From: Candidatus Gastranaerophilales bacterium
Lineage (GTDB): Bacteria > Cyanobacteriota > Vampirovibrionia > Gastranaerophilales > Gastranaerophilaceae
Length of the DNA stretch: 63,458 nt
Reading direction: 5' to 3'
NCBI GenBank assembly: GCA_944326115.1
Contig: CALVCQ010000008.1
Location: forward strand, 1 to 63,458
Within the stretch, counting starts at the first letter, position 1. Each line of letters begins with the position of its first letter. The notes beneath the pieces were generated by a model. That model saw only the letters and a program-made list of their open reading frames with translations, made no database searches and was not told where the DNA came from. A program made the translations under genes and the position numbers. Positions 1 to 8,653 of the stretch are shown here, in pieces.

Positions 1-71
1 TAAACCGTAGATGTAGCAAACTTGTTTGCGTACATATACGAGTGAGAGGCATTAAACGTTGCTAAAAATAA

Positions 72-142
72 GCGGACGACGGGACTCGAACCCGCGGCGT
101 CAACCTTGGGAAGGTTGCATTCTACCACTGAATTACATCCGC
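72..142 (-). tRNA. tRNA-Gly (anticodon CCC)
   Basis: Read on the minus strand, the segment folds as a 71-nt tRNA cloverleaf. The acceptor arms GCGGATG and CGTCCGC pair with one G-T wobble, the D arm carries AGTGGTAGA, the anticodon loop is TTCCCAA between CAACC and GGTTG, and the T loop is TTCGAGT. The anticodon is therefore CCC, reading GGG glycine codons. No CCA is encoded. The gene lies just upstream, in its own orientation, of the large repeat beginning at 198. Confidence 0.93.
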
Positions 143-197
143 AATGTTCAAAAATATTGTATCACTTAATTTTAATCTACACCATTAAATTTTACTA

Positions 198-880
198 TTT
201 CATATCGTCAACTGACTCCGACTACGCCTTGGATTATTGGCGTTCGTAAGGTTTGGTATTCCGTTTCGAAATTTTTTTCTAAAAATTTTCCATTTCGTCG
301 ACCTTGCTCACATGGCTGTTCGCTCACTTCGTTCGTCTTCACAGCCGCTCTTTCACTGTTTACAAATCAATAATACAAAGAAAAACCTTTGATAATTTCG
401 TGAAGCCATTTTGCACGTTTCGCCTCAGCTCAACGGCAAAAGAAGGCAAATCCGCTGTCTTGGATTATTGGCAGTTCAAAAGTTTTTGCACTCCGTTTAG
501 ATTTGCTTTGCAAATCTCACTTCGTCAAACTTTTTCACGGGACGGCGTTCCCTCATTTCATTCAGTCAGCCTTGCCAAAATCCGCTCTTGGATTATTGGC
601 AGTTCAAAAGTTTTTGCACTCCGTTTAGATTTGCTTTGCAAATCTCACTTCGTCAAACTTTTTCACGGGACGGCGTTCCCTCATTTCATTCAGTCAGCCT
701 TGCCAAAATCCGCTCTTGGATTTTCTTCACGCCCGGACAGTTTCCAATCTTTATACTACACGGAGATACGAAGCATCTCACTGAAGTATAAAGATTAACA
801 ACGCCATACGCCTCAAGATGCCCTCGGGTACAAGCGAGGTCGCTTCAGACATTTTCATATTGTCAACTGACTCCGACTAC
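198..880 (+). repeat. Modular intergenic repeat, copy A1 (two tandem 128-bp units)
   Basis: This copy begins with the terminal motif TTTCATATCGTCAACTGACT and carries several modules. At 341-458 is a ~118-bp module that recurs, inverted and almost identical, at 11095-11213. Two identical 128-bp units follow (460-587 and 588-715), each starting TTGGATTATTGG and containing short palindromes such as GATTTGCTTTGCAAATC. At 750-800 a hairpin has arms AATCTTTATACT and AGTATAAAGATT. A second direct copy of the terminal motif is at 853-880. Open frames here shift phase because 128 is not a multiple of three, so they are not genes. An inverted relative (A2) lies beyond the autotransporter. The rest of 881-1138 holds only small hairpins, for example GAAACAAT/ATTGTTTC at 963-983. 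Confidence 0.9.
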
Positions 881-1138
881 TTGTTGAACCTGTGCAATAA
901 GCAAGTTCAATATTTAACAATAAGTCCGGCACAGTCAACAAGCGCATGGGGTCTACCTCTCAGAAACAATACTTAATTGTTTCTTCGGCAGAGTCGTAAA
1001 ATGCTAGACTCGGCGCCACTCGCACTCCGTGTACCACTCCTACAAGCGAGGTCGCTTCAGACAATTTTATTAACTATGTCCAGGTATATATCTATGAAAA
1101 TGGTAAGTTTTTTTGATTGTATGAGTAATTTTTGTATA

Positions 1139-1174
1139 AGATTACAAATTGTTATAACAATTTGTAATCTTTTT
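1139..1174 (+). promoter_or_regulatory. 32-bp perfect palindrome with T-run upstream of the autotransporter
   Basis: Positions 1139-1170 are a perfect palindrome with arms AGATTACAAATTGTTA and its complement, followed by TTTT. It could be an intrinsic terminator for transcription arriving from the left, an operator, or a leader hairpin of the gene that starts at 1285. A TGTATAAG box overlaps its left edge, so promoter use is possible. The sequence alone does not decide between these. Confidence 0.5.
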
Positions 1175-1284
1175 AGTGTAAAAGACTTAATTTTTTTTTG
1201 ATTTTATGAGATGATATTTTATGCACAATGTGTTAAACAGCTGCATTTAAAATTTTATACAATTAAAGAGTGGATTTTGGAATT

Positions 1285-4200
1285 ATGAGAAATACAAAAG
1301 TAAAAAACATAAAAAAAATTATATTGTTGTCATTTGCCGGATTGATGTTGTCATCAGGTGCTGTTCTGGCAGCTACGGATTGGAATAGTTTTCAAACGCA
1401 GGCGGCAAACGGAACTGTTAATATAGACAGCGGTTCACCGGCACTGCAAACTTCAGGAACAGGGTATGTCCTCGGTGCACCTCCGGTTCCGGGGCTGACT
1501 GTGAACGGCAACGGAAACACTATACAGGGTGCGGGTAGTACTCCTTCTGTAAACAATTATATTTTACAAAATAATCAAAATACCTTGATTATACATGATA
1601 CAAATTTCAGCAACGGTAATGTTGCCGTGGAAAATGAGGGAACGCCGAATGCTACCAACGGCGGTGCTATACAAAATTTAACCGGCGGTACTCTTACTAT
1701 TGATTCTACCACAGAAGATATTCAATCCTCATTTACAAACAATACAGCCGGTAACGGAGGTGCTTTGTTTAATCAGGGCACAGCAAATATAGACAAAGTC
1801 CTTTTTGACGGCAACCACGCAAATACTTTAGCAGGTGTTTCCTCTTCAGGATTGGGCGGTGCTATATATAACAGAGAAGATACGAATAAAGATAATACAC
1901 TGACTATTAATGACTCGATATTTCAAAATAACGATGCATCCATGTTTGGCGGTGCGATAGTTAACTATACCGGACATGCAGTAGTAACGGGTACTGATTT
2001 TATCAATAACAGCATTACAGGTGCCAGTGCAACAGGTGCTGACGGTGGTGCTATTGCAAACCGTGCTACAATGGAAATTTCAAATTCTGTTTTTACCGGT
2101 AACACTGCAGGTTCTCACGGCGGAGCAATCCGTAATGCCCACCTTGGTGATCCGGGGGTTCAGGCTGCTGAAATTACAATTTCTAATACAACATTTGAAA
2201 ATAACCATACAGCCGGTACCGGAGGTGCAATATCAAACTCCGGAAATTCAAACGGGTTTGTTAACTCAGTAACAATAGAAGGAGGAACAAACTTTGTAAA
2301 CAACTATGTGGCTAACGGAACTTCTTCTACAGGCGGTGGCGGTGCCATAATAAATAACGCAAGACCAGTTGCGGGTGGTACTGACGGTCTTCTTGTTATT
2401 AACGGAACCGCTGATAATGCTGTAACTTTCAGCGGAAACGTTGCAGCCACAGGCGGTGCAATAAAAAACTTTGGCGATGCACAGATTAATCATGCTGTCT
2501 TTACTGGTAACGGAAATAATACAATAAACGGTCAAAATTATACAACCTCTACAGGTGGTGCTATTCACAATGAAAAAGCATCATTTACCGGGAATGAACT
2601 TTCATCGGCTGATATAACAATAAGTAATTCTATTTTTACAAATAATGCGGTAACATCAAAGGGCGGTGCTATTTATAATAAAGACGGTAATGTTACGGTA
2701 ATAGACTCTGATTTTGCCGGAAACACCGCCGGTACAGTAGGCAGTCCGAGCGTAAACGGAGGTGCTGTTTACGGTGACGCAAACTCTGTTACAACACTGC
2801 GTGCACAAAACAGAGATATGGTGATTGGTGTTGAAGACAATGCTGCTTTAGGTGCAGATTCAATTGCTTTGAACGGAGATGCCGGAACTTCTGCTGCTGC
2901 GACTTTAAACCTTCAGGCTGCAGCAGGCAAAAATCTTATTATTAATTCCGATATAGTAAACGGTGCAAATCCTTCGACTTCCAGTGTTGATACTTCAAAA
3001 CTATCCGTAATAAATGTAGGAGAAAAGGCTTCTTCATACAATGGTACTGTAAGGATAAACGGTAACGCACAGATTAAAGACTCAACAATAAATATTAACG
3101 GCGGAACTCTATCCTTTGCTCATGACAGCGGTATCGGGTCTTCTTCAAACAGATCAAATATTATTAATATGAACGGAGGTACTCTGGATTTATTAAATTA
3201 TGAGTACAGTCTTGATCAGATAAACGGTCTAGAGTTTAACATGCTGGATAATTCAAATATCAAACTTGATGTTAACCTCGCTCAGGAAAGAATGGACGGG
3301 ATTTTCAAAAATAACTTTGACAGCATTACAAACAATAATGACAGTCTGTTGACAATTACGGGTATGAAGTCTACAACTGACGCTCTTAAAGAAAGTGTAA
3401 AAATCCAGTTTACCGATGCTGATGCGCTTATTGGAAACGTAAATTTGGGACCCGGCGCAAATGTTGTTGAAGGACTTATTCATAAATATTCCGTAACACA
3501 GGTTACACAGCCTGTAGGAACAATGGGATCTGACGGTACGGCTCCCGGTGAATATTTTATATTTGACAGAATGGGCAATTCCGATTCATCTCTTGTAGGT
3601 TCTGTTGCCGCACAGGGTGCATTTCTTATAATGGATAACCTGTACAGACAATCATTTGCCAATATGGATATGGTTACTCTCATGACTCCGGAACAGCGTA
3701 TGGCATGGAAAATGAGAAATAAGTATGCTAATGCTGGATACCATACAGGTGTTTATGCACCGAACATTATTCCGGAGGAACGTGACGGCTGGTATATGAG
3801 ACCGTTTACAAACTTTGAAAATGTTCCGTTAAAAGGCGGTCCAAAGGTGTCTAATGTTTCGTACGGTTCTTTGTTCGGCGGCGAGTCTGACATCATAGAA
3901 CTCGGACATGGCTGGGATGGCAACTTCTCGTTATTCGGTGCTTATCACGGTTCACACCAGGCTTATAACGGTGTAAGTATCTGGCAAAATGGCGGTACTA
4001 TAGGCGGTGTTGCTACAGCTTATAAAGGTAACTTCTTTACCGGTGTGACTGCAAATATCGGTGCAAGTGCGGCCAGAGCTACTCACTCCTTTGGTACTGA
4101 TGATTTCCCGATTTTGATGACAGGTGCAGCATGGAAATCAGGATATAATTGGGGATTGCTTAATCGTAAATTGATTATTCAGCCCAGCTATATGATGAGC

Positions 4201-4554
4201 TATACCTTTGTAAATGTATTTGACTTTACAAACGGCGGCGGTGTGAGAATTACACAGGATCCGCTTCACGCAATAGAAATTATTCCGGGTATCAGAATCA
4301 TCGGTAATTTGAAAAACGGTTGGCAGCCTTATTTGGGCGTTAATATGACATGGAATATCATGGACAAAACAAAATTCTATGCAAACGAAGTTGCTTTGTC
4401 TCAATTGTCTGTTAAACCTTATATCGAATATGGTGTGGGTCTGCAAAAACGCTATGGTGACAGATTTACAGGATTTGGTCAGGCAATGATTAGAAACGGC
4501 GGCAGAAACGGTATTGCGTTTACTCTCGGCTTGAGATGGGCTCTCGGACATTAA
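1285..4554 (+). CDS. Autotransporter/adhesin with polymorphic-membrane-protein (Pmp) repeats
   Basis: A 1089-residue secreted surface protein. The ATG at 1285 is preferred to the in-frame GTG at 1270 because it puts a clean signal peptide first: basic MRNTKVKNIKK, a hydrophobic core, then an AxA-like site near VLAA. Residues ~80-510 carry about twelve GGAI/GGAL/GGAV motifs, usually followed by x-Asn, alternating with FxxN motifs (FTNN, FDGN, FQNN, FENN, FSGN). That is the pattern of chlamydial Pmp beta-helix repeats. The last ~260 residues (from about GWYMRPFTN) alternate in the manner of an outer-membrane beta-barrel and end in LGLRWALGH, consistent with a type V autotransporter translocator. 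The likely role is adhesion or surface display. The gene stands alone with its own terminator and is bracketed by inverted repeats A1 and A2. The exact ligand is unknown. Confidence 0.88.
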   Translation: MRNTKVKNIKKIILLSFAGLMLSSGAVLAATDWNSFQTQAANGTVNIDSGSPALQTSGTGYVLGAPPVPGLTVNGNGNTIQGAGSTPSVNNYILQNNQNTLIIHDTNFSNGNVAVENEGTPNATNGGAIQNLTGGTLTIDSTTEDIQSSFTNNTAGNGGALFNQGTANIDKVLFDGNHANTLAGVSSSGLGGAIYNREDTNKDNTLTINDSIFQNNDASMFGGAIVNYTGHAVVTGTDFINNSITGASATGADGGAIANRATMEISNSVFTGNTAGSHGGAIRNAHLGDPGVQAAEITISNTTFENNHTAGTGGAISNSGNSNGFVNSVTIEGGTNFVNNYVANGTSSTGGGGAIINNARPVAGGTDGLLVINGTADNAVTFSGNVAATGGAIKNFGDAQINHAVFTGNGNNTINGQNYTTSTGGAIHNEKASFTGNELSSADITISNSIFTNNAVTSKGGAIYNKDGNVTVIDSDFAGNTAGTVGSPSVNGGAVYGDANSVTTLRAQNRDMVIGVEDNAALGADSIALNGDAGTSAAATLNLQAAAGKNLIINSDIVNGANPSTSSVDTSKLSVINVGEKASSYNGTVRINGNAQIKDSTININGGTLSFAHDSGIGSSSNRSNIINMNGGTLDLLNYEYSLDQINGLEFNMLDNSNIKLDVNLAQERMDGIFKNNFDSITNNNDSLLTITGMKSTTDALKESVKIQFTDADALIGNVNLGPGANVVEGLIHKYSVTQVTQPVGTMGSDGTAPGEYFIFDRMGNSDSSLVGSVAAQGAFLIMDNLYRQSFANMDMVTLMTPEQRMAWKMRNKYANAGYHTGVYAPNIIPEERDGWYMRPFTNFENVPLKGGPKVSNVSYGSLFGGESDIIELGHGWDGNFSLFGAYHGSHQAYNGVSIWQNGGTIGGVATAYKGNFFTGVTANIGASAARATHSFGTDDFPILMTGAAWKSGYNWGLLNRKLIIQPSYMMSYTFVNVFDFTNGGGVRITQDPLHAIEIIPGIRIIGNLKNGWQPYLGVNMTWNIMDKTKFYANEVALSQLSVKPYIEYGVGLQKRYGDRFTGFGQAMIRNGGRNGIAFTLGLRWALGH

Positions 4555-4576
4555 TCAAATAAAACAATATAATGTA

Positions 4577-4610
4577 AAATACCGGACTATTTGTCCGGTA
4601 TTTTGTTTTT
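4577..4610 (+). terminator. Intrinsic terminator after the autotransporter
   Basis: Hairpin arms AAAATACCGGAC and GTCCGGTATTTT enclose a short TATTT loop and are followed by TTTTGTTTTT. It begins 22 nt after the stop codon of the autotransporter gene. Confidence 0.9.
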
Positions 4611-4632
4611 GAATCCTTTTGTCTAAGAGGGA

Positions 4633-5129
4633 CTTAGCTTGCCCCCGAGAGTATCCTGAGGTGTACGGCTTGTATTAATCTTAATCTATACGACACGCAA
4701 AAGCTTCGCTTTTGACTTAGTCTGTGTCCTTCCGAAACGTGCCACAGGTCTCTTTCGTACGAACAAAGTCCGGGGGGCGAGGTATGAAGTGAACACAAGC
4801 GGAACAAAACGAACGGCAGTAACGAGCGTGAAGAAAATCCAAGAGCGGATTTTGGCAAGGCTGACTGAATGAAATGAGGGAACGCCGTCCCGTGAAAAAG
4901 TTTGACGAAGTGAGATTTGCAAAGCAAATCTAAACGGAGTGCAAAAACTTTTGAACTGCCAATAATCCAAGAGCGGATTTTGGCAAGGCTGACTGAATGA
5001 AATGAGGGAACGCCGTCCCGTGAAAAAGTTTGACGAAGTGAGATTTGCAAAGCAAATCTAAACGGAGTGCAAAAACTTTTGAACTGCCAATAATCCAAGG
5101 CGTAGTCGGAGTCAGTTGACGATATGAAA
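4633..5129 (-). repeat. Modular intergenic repeat, copy A2 (two tandem 128-bp units, inverted)
   Basis: This is the inverted counterpart of A1. Two 128-bp units occupy about 4843-5098, with the same sequence as the A1 units on the opposite strand. The right edge (5102-5129) is the reverse complement of the A1 terminal motif; the match between the outer ends of A1 and A2 is perfect for 44 bp, to position 5086. The left part (4633-4830) is a diverged version of the A1 distal module and contains a strong hairpin CAAAAGC/GCTTTTG at about 4699-4714. Open frames here are repeat-derived. Confidence 0.9.
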
Positions 5130-5152
5130 TAACTTGTTGCTTTACTAAAGAA

Positions 5153-5353
5153 TTTGAATACAGGAAAGTTTTATTGAAAATCTTATATGGAGCTTTGTAG
5201 AACAACTTATTGAAACAACGTCAAATCAAGTGTGTTTGAGAGCTTTGGAAATTAATTAAAACTTAAAAAGCCCGAGTTGTGAGTCTTAAGTTGAGATTAG
5301 TTGTTTTAAAAGCGTAATATCTTGATTTGAAATAAAACTTTCCTGTATTCAAA
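5153..5353. repeat. ~200-bp nested inverted-repeat element (MITE-like or structured RNA)
   Basis: Outer arms of 23 bp (5153-5175 and 5331-5353, core TTGAATACAGGAAAGTTTTA) are perfectly inverted. Inside, TCAAATCAAG at 5221-5230 pairs with CTTGATTTGA at 5321-5330, which directly abuts the right outer arm, and AACTTAA at 5260-5266 pairs with TTAAGTT at 5286-5292. The element has no coding potential. It may be a miniature inverted-repeat transposable element or a transcribed structured RNA. It is unrelated in sequence to the neighbouring 128-bp repeat. The stretch 5354-5514 shows nothing recognisable. Confidence 0.75.
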
Positions 5354-5514
5354 AGAAACTGTTTAGATATTTATTAAACTACTTTTTACATAACAAATAT
5401 TATCAATATACAAAACCGTCATTGAATTATGTAACATATACTGAGAAGACGATTTATCGAACAAAAACTATACGTCTAAATCCTCTACATAGCAGGAGTT
5501 TACAATATAAATAT

Positions 5515-6837
5515 TTAAGCGTCAGTGGTTGATTTTAGATATTCTATTGAACGGTTAGAGAGCATTTCATTTTTCAGCTTTTTATTTTTTCTGATTTTTT
5601 TATCAACATTAATCTCTTCTACTATGCCCCAGTTGGAGTTTATCGGCTGAAAATGTTTTTGTTCACTGTCTGAAATATAATGTGTTAATGCACCAAGCAT
5701 TGTAATTTTTGGAAGTTCTAACAAAGGTTCATCTTTTAAAAGTTTTGCCATGTTAATACCGGCAAGCATTCCCGTTGCTATTGACTCGGTGTATCCTTCT
5801 GTACCGGTAAGCTGTCCGGCAAAAAACAGGTCTTCACGTTTTTTGCATTGCAGAGTCGGATAAAGCACAGCAGGACTATTTATAAAAGTATTTCTGTGCA
5901 TTACTCCGTATCGTAATATATTTGCATTTTCCAGTCCGGGGATTGCTTTTAAAAGTTCTTTCTGGCTTCCCCATTTTAAATTTGTCTGAAATCCAACAAG
6001 ATTGTACATTGTAGCGTCTTTGTTATCCTGCCGGAGCTGTACCACCGCATAGTTTTCTACTCCTGTACGTTTATCAACAAGACCTACAGGCTTCATCGGA
6101 CCGAAACGTAATGTATCTTTGCCCCTTGAAGCAAGAACTTCTATTGGCAGGCAAGATTCAAAAAATTTAGCCCTGTCTTTTGAATTTTTTTCAAACTCTT
6201 TAAGCTCTATTCTGGGAGCATTTATCAAAATTTCATAAAATTTTTCATATTCTTCTTTATTCATCGGGCAGTTGATATAAGAGGCTTCCCCTTTATCATA
6301 ACGGCTTGCGTAAAACGCTTTGTCAAAATTTATAGAGTCTTTTTCCACAATCGGCGCAATAGCATCAAAGAAATGCAAATGTTCTTCACCGGTAAATTTT
6401 TGAATATCTGCTGCAAGAGCATCAGAGGTCAAAGGACCGGATGCCAGTATAACAGGGCAATTTTCAGGAATAGTTTTTACTTCTTCTCTGATTAAATTAA
6501 TTCTGCCGGATTGTGATATCAATTCTTCAACTTTTTGAGAAAACAAATTTCTGTCAATAGCAAGAGCATTACCCGCAGGAACCTGAACATCTTTTGCTAT
6601 TTTTATAAGAAACGAGTCCAAAAAGGACATTTCTTTTTTTAAAAGCCCGCTTGCATTTGAAGAATCTAAAGAGCCCAGACTGTTACTGCATACAAATTCC
6701 GCAAGATGTTGGGTTGAGTGAGCACCGGTAGTTGTTTTAGGGCGCATTTCGTATAAATCTACATCAATACCGTGCTTTGCCAGTTGTAATGCTGCTTCAC
6801 ATCCTGCCAGACCCGCACCTACTACCGCTGCTTTCAT
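5515..6837 (-). CDS. trmFO: TrmFO, folate/FAD-dependent tRNA (uracil-54-C5) methyltransferase
   Basis: The 440-residue protein begins with an FAD-binding Rossmann motif (VVGAGLAGCEAALQLA) followed by the TrmFO-typical YEMRP and FVCSNSLGS segments. Later hallmarks are the NCPM segment (~residue 190), LRFGPMKPVGL and FAGQLTGTEGYTES. The family uses 5,10-methylene-tetrahydrofolate and FADH2 to make ribothymidine at position 54 of tRNAs in the cytoplasm. The length is normal. The start codon overlaps the stop of the upstream HD-GYP gene (TAATG), so the two are translationally coupled. Confidence 0.97.
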   Translation of the reverse strand: MKAAVVGAGLAGCEAALQLAKHGIDVDLYEMRPKTTTGAHSTQHLAEFVCSNSLGSLDSSNASGLLKKEMSFLDSFLIKIAKDVQVPAGNALAIDRNLFSQKVEELISQSGRINLIREEVKTIPENCPVILASGPLTSDALAADIQKFTGEEHLHFFDAIAPIVEKDSINFDKAFYASRYDKGEASYINCPMNKEEYEKFYEILINAPRIELKEFEKNSKDRAKFFESCLPIEVLASRGKDTLRFGPMKPVGLVDKRTGVENYAVVQLRQDNKDATMYNLVGFQTNLKWGSQKELLKAIPGLENANILRYGVMHRNTFINSPAVLYPTLQCKKREDLFFAGQLTGTEGYTESIATGMLAGINMAKLLKDEPLLELPKITMLGALTHYISDSEQKHFQPINSNWGIVEEINVDKKIRKNKKLKNEMLSNRSIEYLKSTTDA

Positions 6838-7844
6838 TATTGCACCATCTCGTCGTAGGATTCCAGATCATTATAGTTAAACATATTCACAAACTGGTAT
6901 AAAATTTCCGGGAAAAATCGTTTTGAACCTATTTCAAGCATTACTCTTAATGCCTCTTTTGTATTTTTAACCTTGTGATTTGTTCTGTTAGAGGTCAAAT
7001 CGTCAAAAAAGCTGCACAGACCTACGACCCTTGTAAGAGAAGAAATCTGCTCTCCTGACAGTTTAAAAGGATATCCTGAACCGTCATTGTTCTCATGGTG
7101 TTCAAGAGCAACAAGACAAATATCTTCCGGCAGTCCCATTTCATATTTTAAAATTTTATAACCAATCTGTGTATGTGTTTGAAATACTTTATTATCCTGT
7201 TGTGAAAGATTCGTTTTTTCAAGAATTTCTTTAGGAAGTCTTGTCATTCCTATATCATGCAGCAAAGATGCCTGTGCGAGCTTTTCTATTAAATCTTCAT
7301 CATATTCGAGCTTATAACCCATTGCAGTTGCAAGAATAGCTGTGTTTAAAGAATGACAATCGTAATAATTGCCAAGCAATTTTAACTGGGAACAGAATTT
7401 TACATCAGGTATAATTGCCTGTACATCGTTGAGAATCTTGTCTTTTATTTCATCTACCATTTGTACGGCATCTTTATTTGCTTTTTCTTTTATGGCAAAC
7501 ATTGTAGTTGCATAATAAGATTTCATATCAACCTGTGCTTGTGCTTTAAATTTTGATTTTCTGTTGACTGTTTTATCAAAAATTATTTCTTTGGGGCGTT
7601 CAGGCTCAAAAGAATCATCCTGCAAAGGTTTGGAAAGATCTTCCAAAGAATCTTTCGGTTTAGGCGCCGGTCTCTCAACTATTTTAGGAGTAGATTTGTA
7701 CAAAACATCATACTGGCTTATTTGCAACAATTTGCCTGATGTAAGTATTTCACCGGCATCAACGAGTTTTTCTCCCTGCTCATTGTATATATCAAAGGGG
7801 AGTAATTTAAATTTTACTAATTCTTCAACAGGAATTTTTTCCAT
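6837..7844 (-). CDS. HD-GYP domain protein with degenerate active site
   Basis: A 335-residue protein. The N-terminal ~120 residues resemble no enzyme I can name and include a Pro/Glu-rich linker. Residues ~155-325 form an HD-GYP domain with LLHDIG (~194-199), a following His in THTQIG, and EHHENNDGSGYP. The family hydrolyses cyclic di-GMP using a metal cluster. Two expected residues differ: the Lys of HDxGK is Met (~200), and the Asp of the usual ADxFDAL motif is Ser in CSFFDDL (~278). Catalysis may be weakened or lost, leaving a binding or scaffold role. The gene is coupled to trmFO and has a modest RBS (GGGAT) before the ATG. Confidence 0.88.
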   Translation of the reverse strand: MEKIPVEELVKFKLLPFDIYNEQGEKLVDAGEILTSGKLLQISQYDVLYKSTPKIVERPAPKPKDSLEDLSKPLQDDSFEPERPKEIIFDKTVNRKSKFKAQAQVDMKSYYATTMFAIKEKANKDAVQMVDEIKDKILNDVQAIIPDVKFCSQLKLLGNYYDCHSLNTAILATAMGYKLEYDEDLIEKLAQASLLHDIGMTRLPKEILEKTNLSQQDNKVFQTHTQIGYKILKYEMGLPEDICLVALEHHENNDGSGYPFKLSGEQISSLTRVVGLCSFFDDLTSNRTNHKVKNTKEALRVMLEIGSKRFFPEILYQFVNMFNYNDLESYDEMVQ

Positions 7845-7978
7845 AATATCCCGAATTTAAATTAATATAATACATTAACCATTATATGTCACTTTCTGAT
7901 ATTTGAAAACAATACGTTTATATGATTTTAAATTACTGATATAATAAATTCGGCATTAATTAAATACGGGAGTTGTTT

Positions 7979-8653
7979 ATGGAAATAACATACATTGGTC
8001 ATAGTGCTTTTTATTTAAAAATTATAAACGGAGGAATACTCATTGATCCGTTTATTACCGGCAATCCTTCGGCAAAATTTGATATAAATTCAAATAAAGT
8101 AACGGATATATTTTTAACTCACGGGCACGGTGATCATCTGGGTGATGCAATACCTCTATCCAAAACAACAAAAGCTGAAATAACGGCAATATTTGAACTT
8201 GCAAATTACTGTACGGAAAAAGGTGCTTATTCAAAAGGTGTAAATTTTGGAGGCAAGATACAATATAACTGGGGTAGTGCAAGATTTTTACCGGCATTTC
8301 ACAGCAGTACCGTTCCCGACGGAAGATATGCAGGTATGCCGGCTTCTATACTGTTTGATATAAACGGAACAAAAATCTATCATGCCGGAGATACCTGCCT
8401 CAATTCAGAGATGAAAGTATGCGGCGAGTTGTACAAGCCTGACATTGCTATGCTTCCTGTTGGTTCCTTTTATACAATGAATACGGAAGATGCTGTTACA
8501 GCAGCAAAGTGGCTTGGAACAAAAAAAGTTATACCAATGCATTACAATACATTTCCCGCAATAAATGCAGATATTGAAAAATTTAAAAATGAGCTTCAGC
8601 AGAATAATATTGAGTGCATTGATTTAAAACCGGGTGAAAGTTTGTCTGTATAA
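7979..8653 (+). CDS. Metal-dependent hydrolase, metallo-beta-lactamase fold (UPF0173-like)
   Basis: Starting at the ATG at 7979, after CGGGAG, the protein has 224 residues; an in-frame TTG at 7973 is less likely because it would overlap the RBS. The MBL signature is clear: the opening MEITYIGHSAF, then THGHGDHLGDA (HxHxDH), a His in PAFHSS, the HAGDT motif and a final PMHYNTFP. The length and motifs match the UPF0173 family of small zinc hydrolases; the substrate is unknown. A TATAAT box is at 7940-7945. The stop codon overlaps the start of the next gene. Confidence 0.9.
   Translation: MEITYIGHSAFYLKIINGGILIDPFITGNPSAKFDINSNKVTDIFLTHGHGDHLGDAIPLSKTTKAEITAIFELANYCTEKGAYSKGVNFGGKIQYNWGSARFLPAFHSSTVPDGRYAGMPASILFDINGTKIYHAGDTCLNSEMKVCGELYKPDIAMLPVGSFYTMNTEDAVTAAKWLGTKKVIPMHYNTFPAINADIEKFKNELQQNNIECIDLKPGESLSV

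Noticed and set aside
304-798. Open frames across the 128-bp repeats (also at 588-791, 4634-5098, 4686-4970, 28318-28575, 29190-29474)
   Set aside because: The same DNA is read in different frames in successive units because 128 is not a multiple of three; starts and RBSs are absent, so these are repeat-derived frames.
977-1201. 74-codon frame before the autotransporter
   Set aside because: No RBS, low-complexity translation, and it runs through the 32-bp palindrome.
2266-2568. Antisense frames inside the autotransporter gene (also 3253-3683, 4138-4551)
   Set aside because: They mirror the repetitive coding strand, have no RBS and no family resemblance.
4843-5098. CRISPR array
   Set aside because: Units are 128 bp (or 89 bp at the window end), directly adjacent without spacers, and no cas gene is present.
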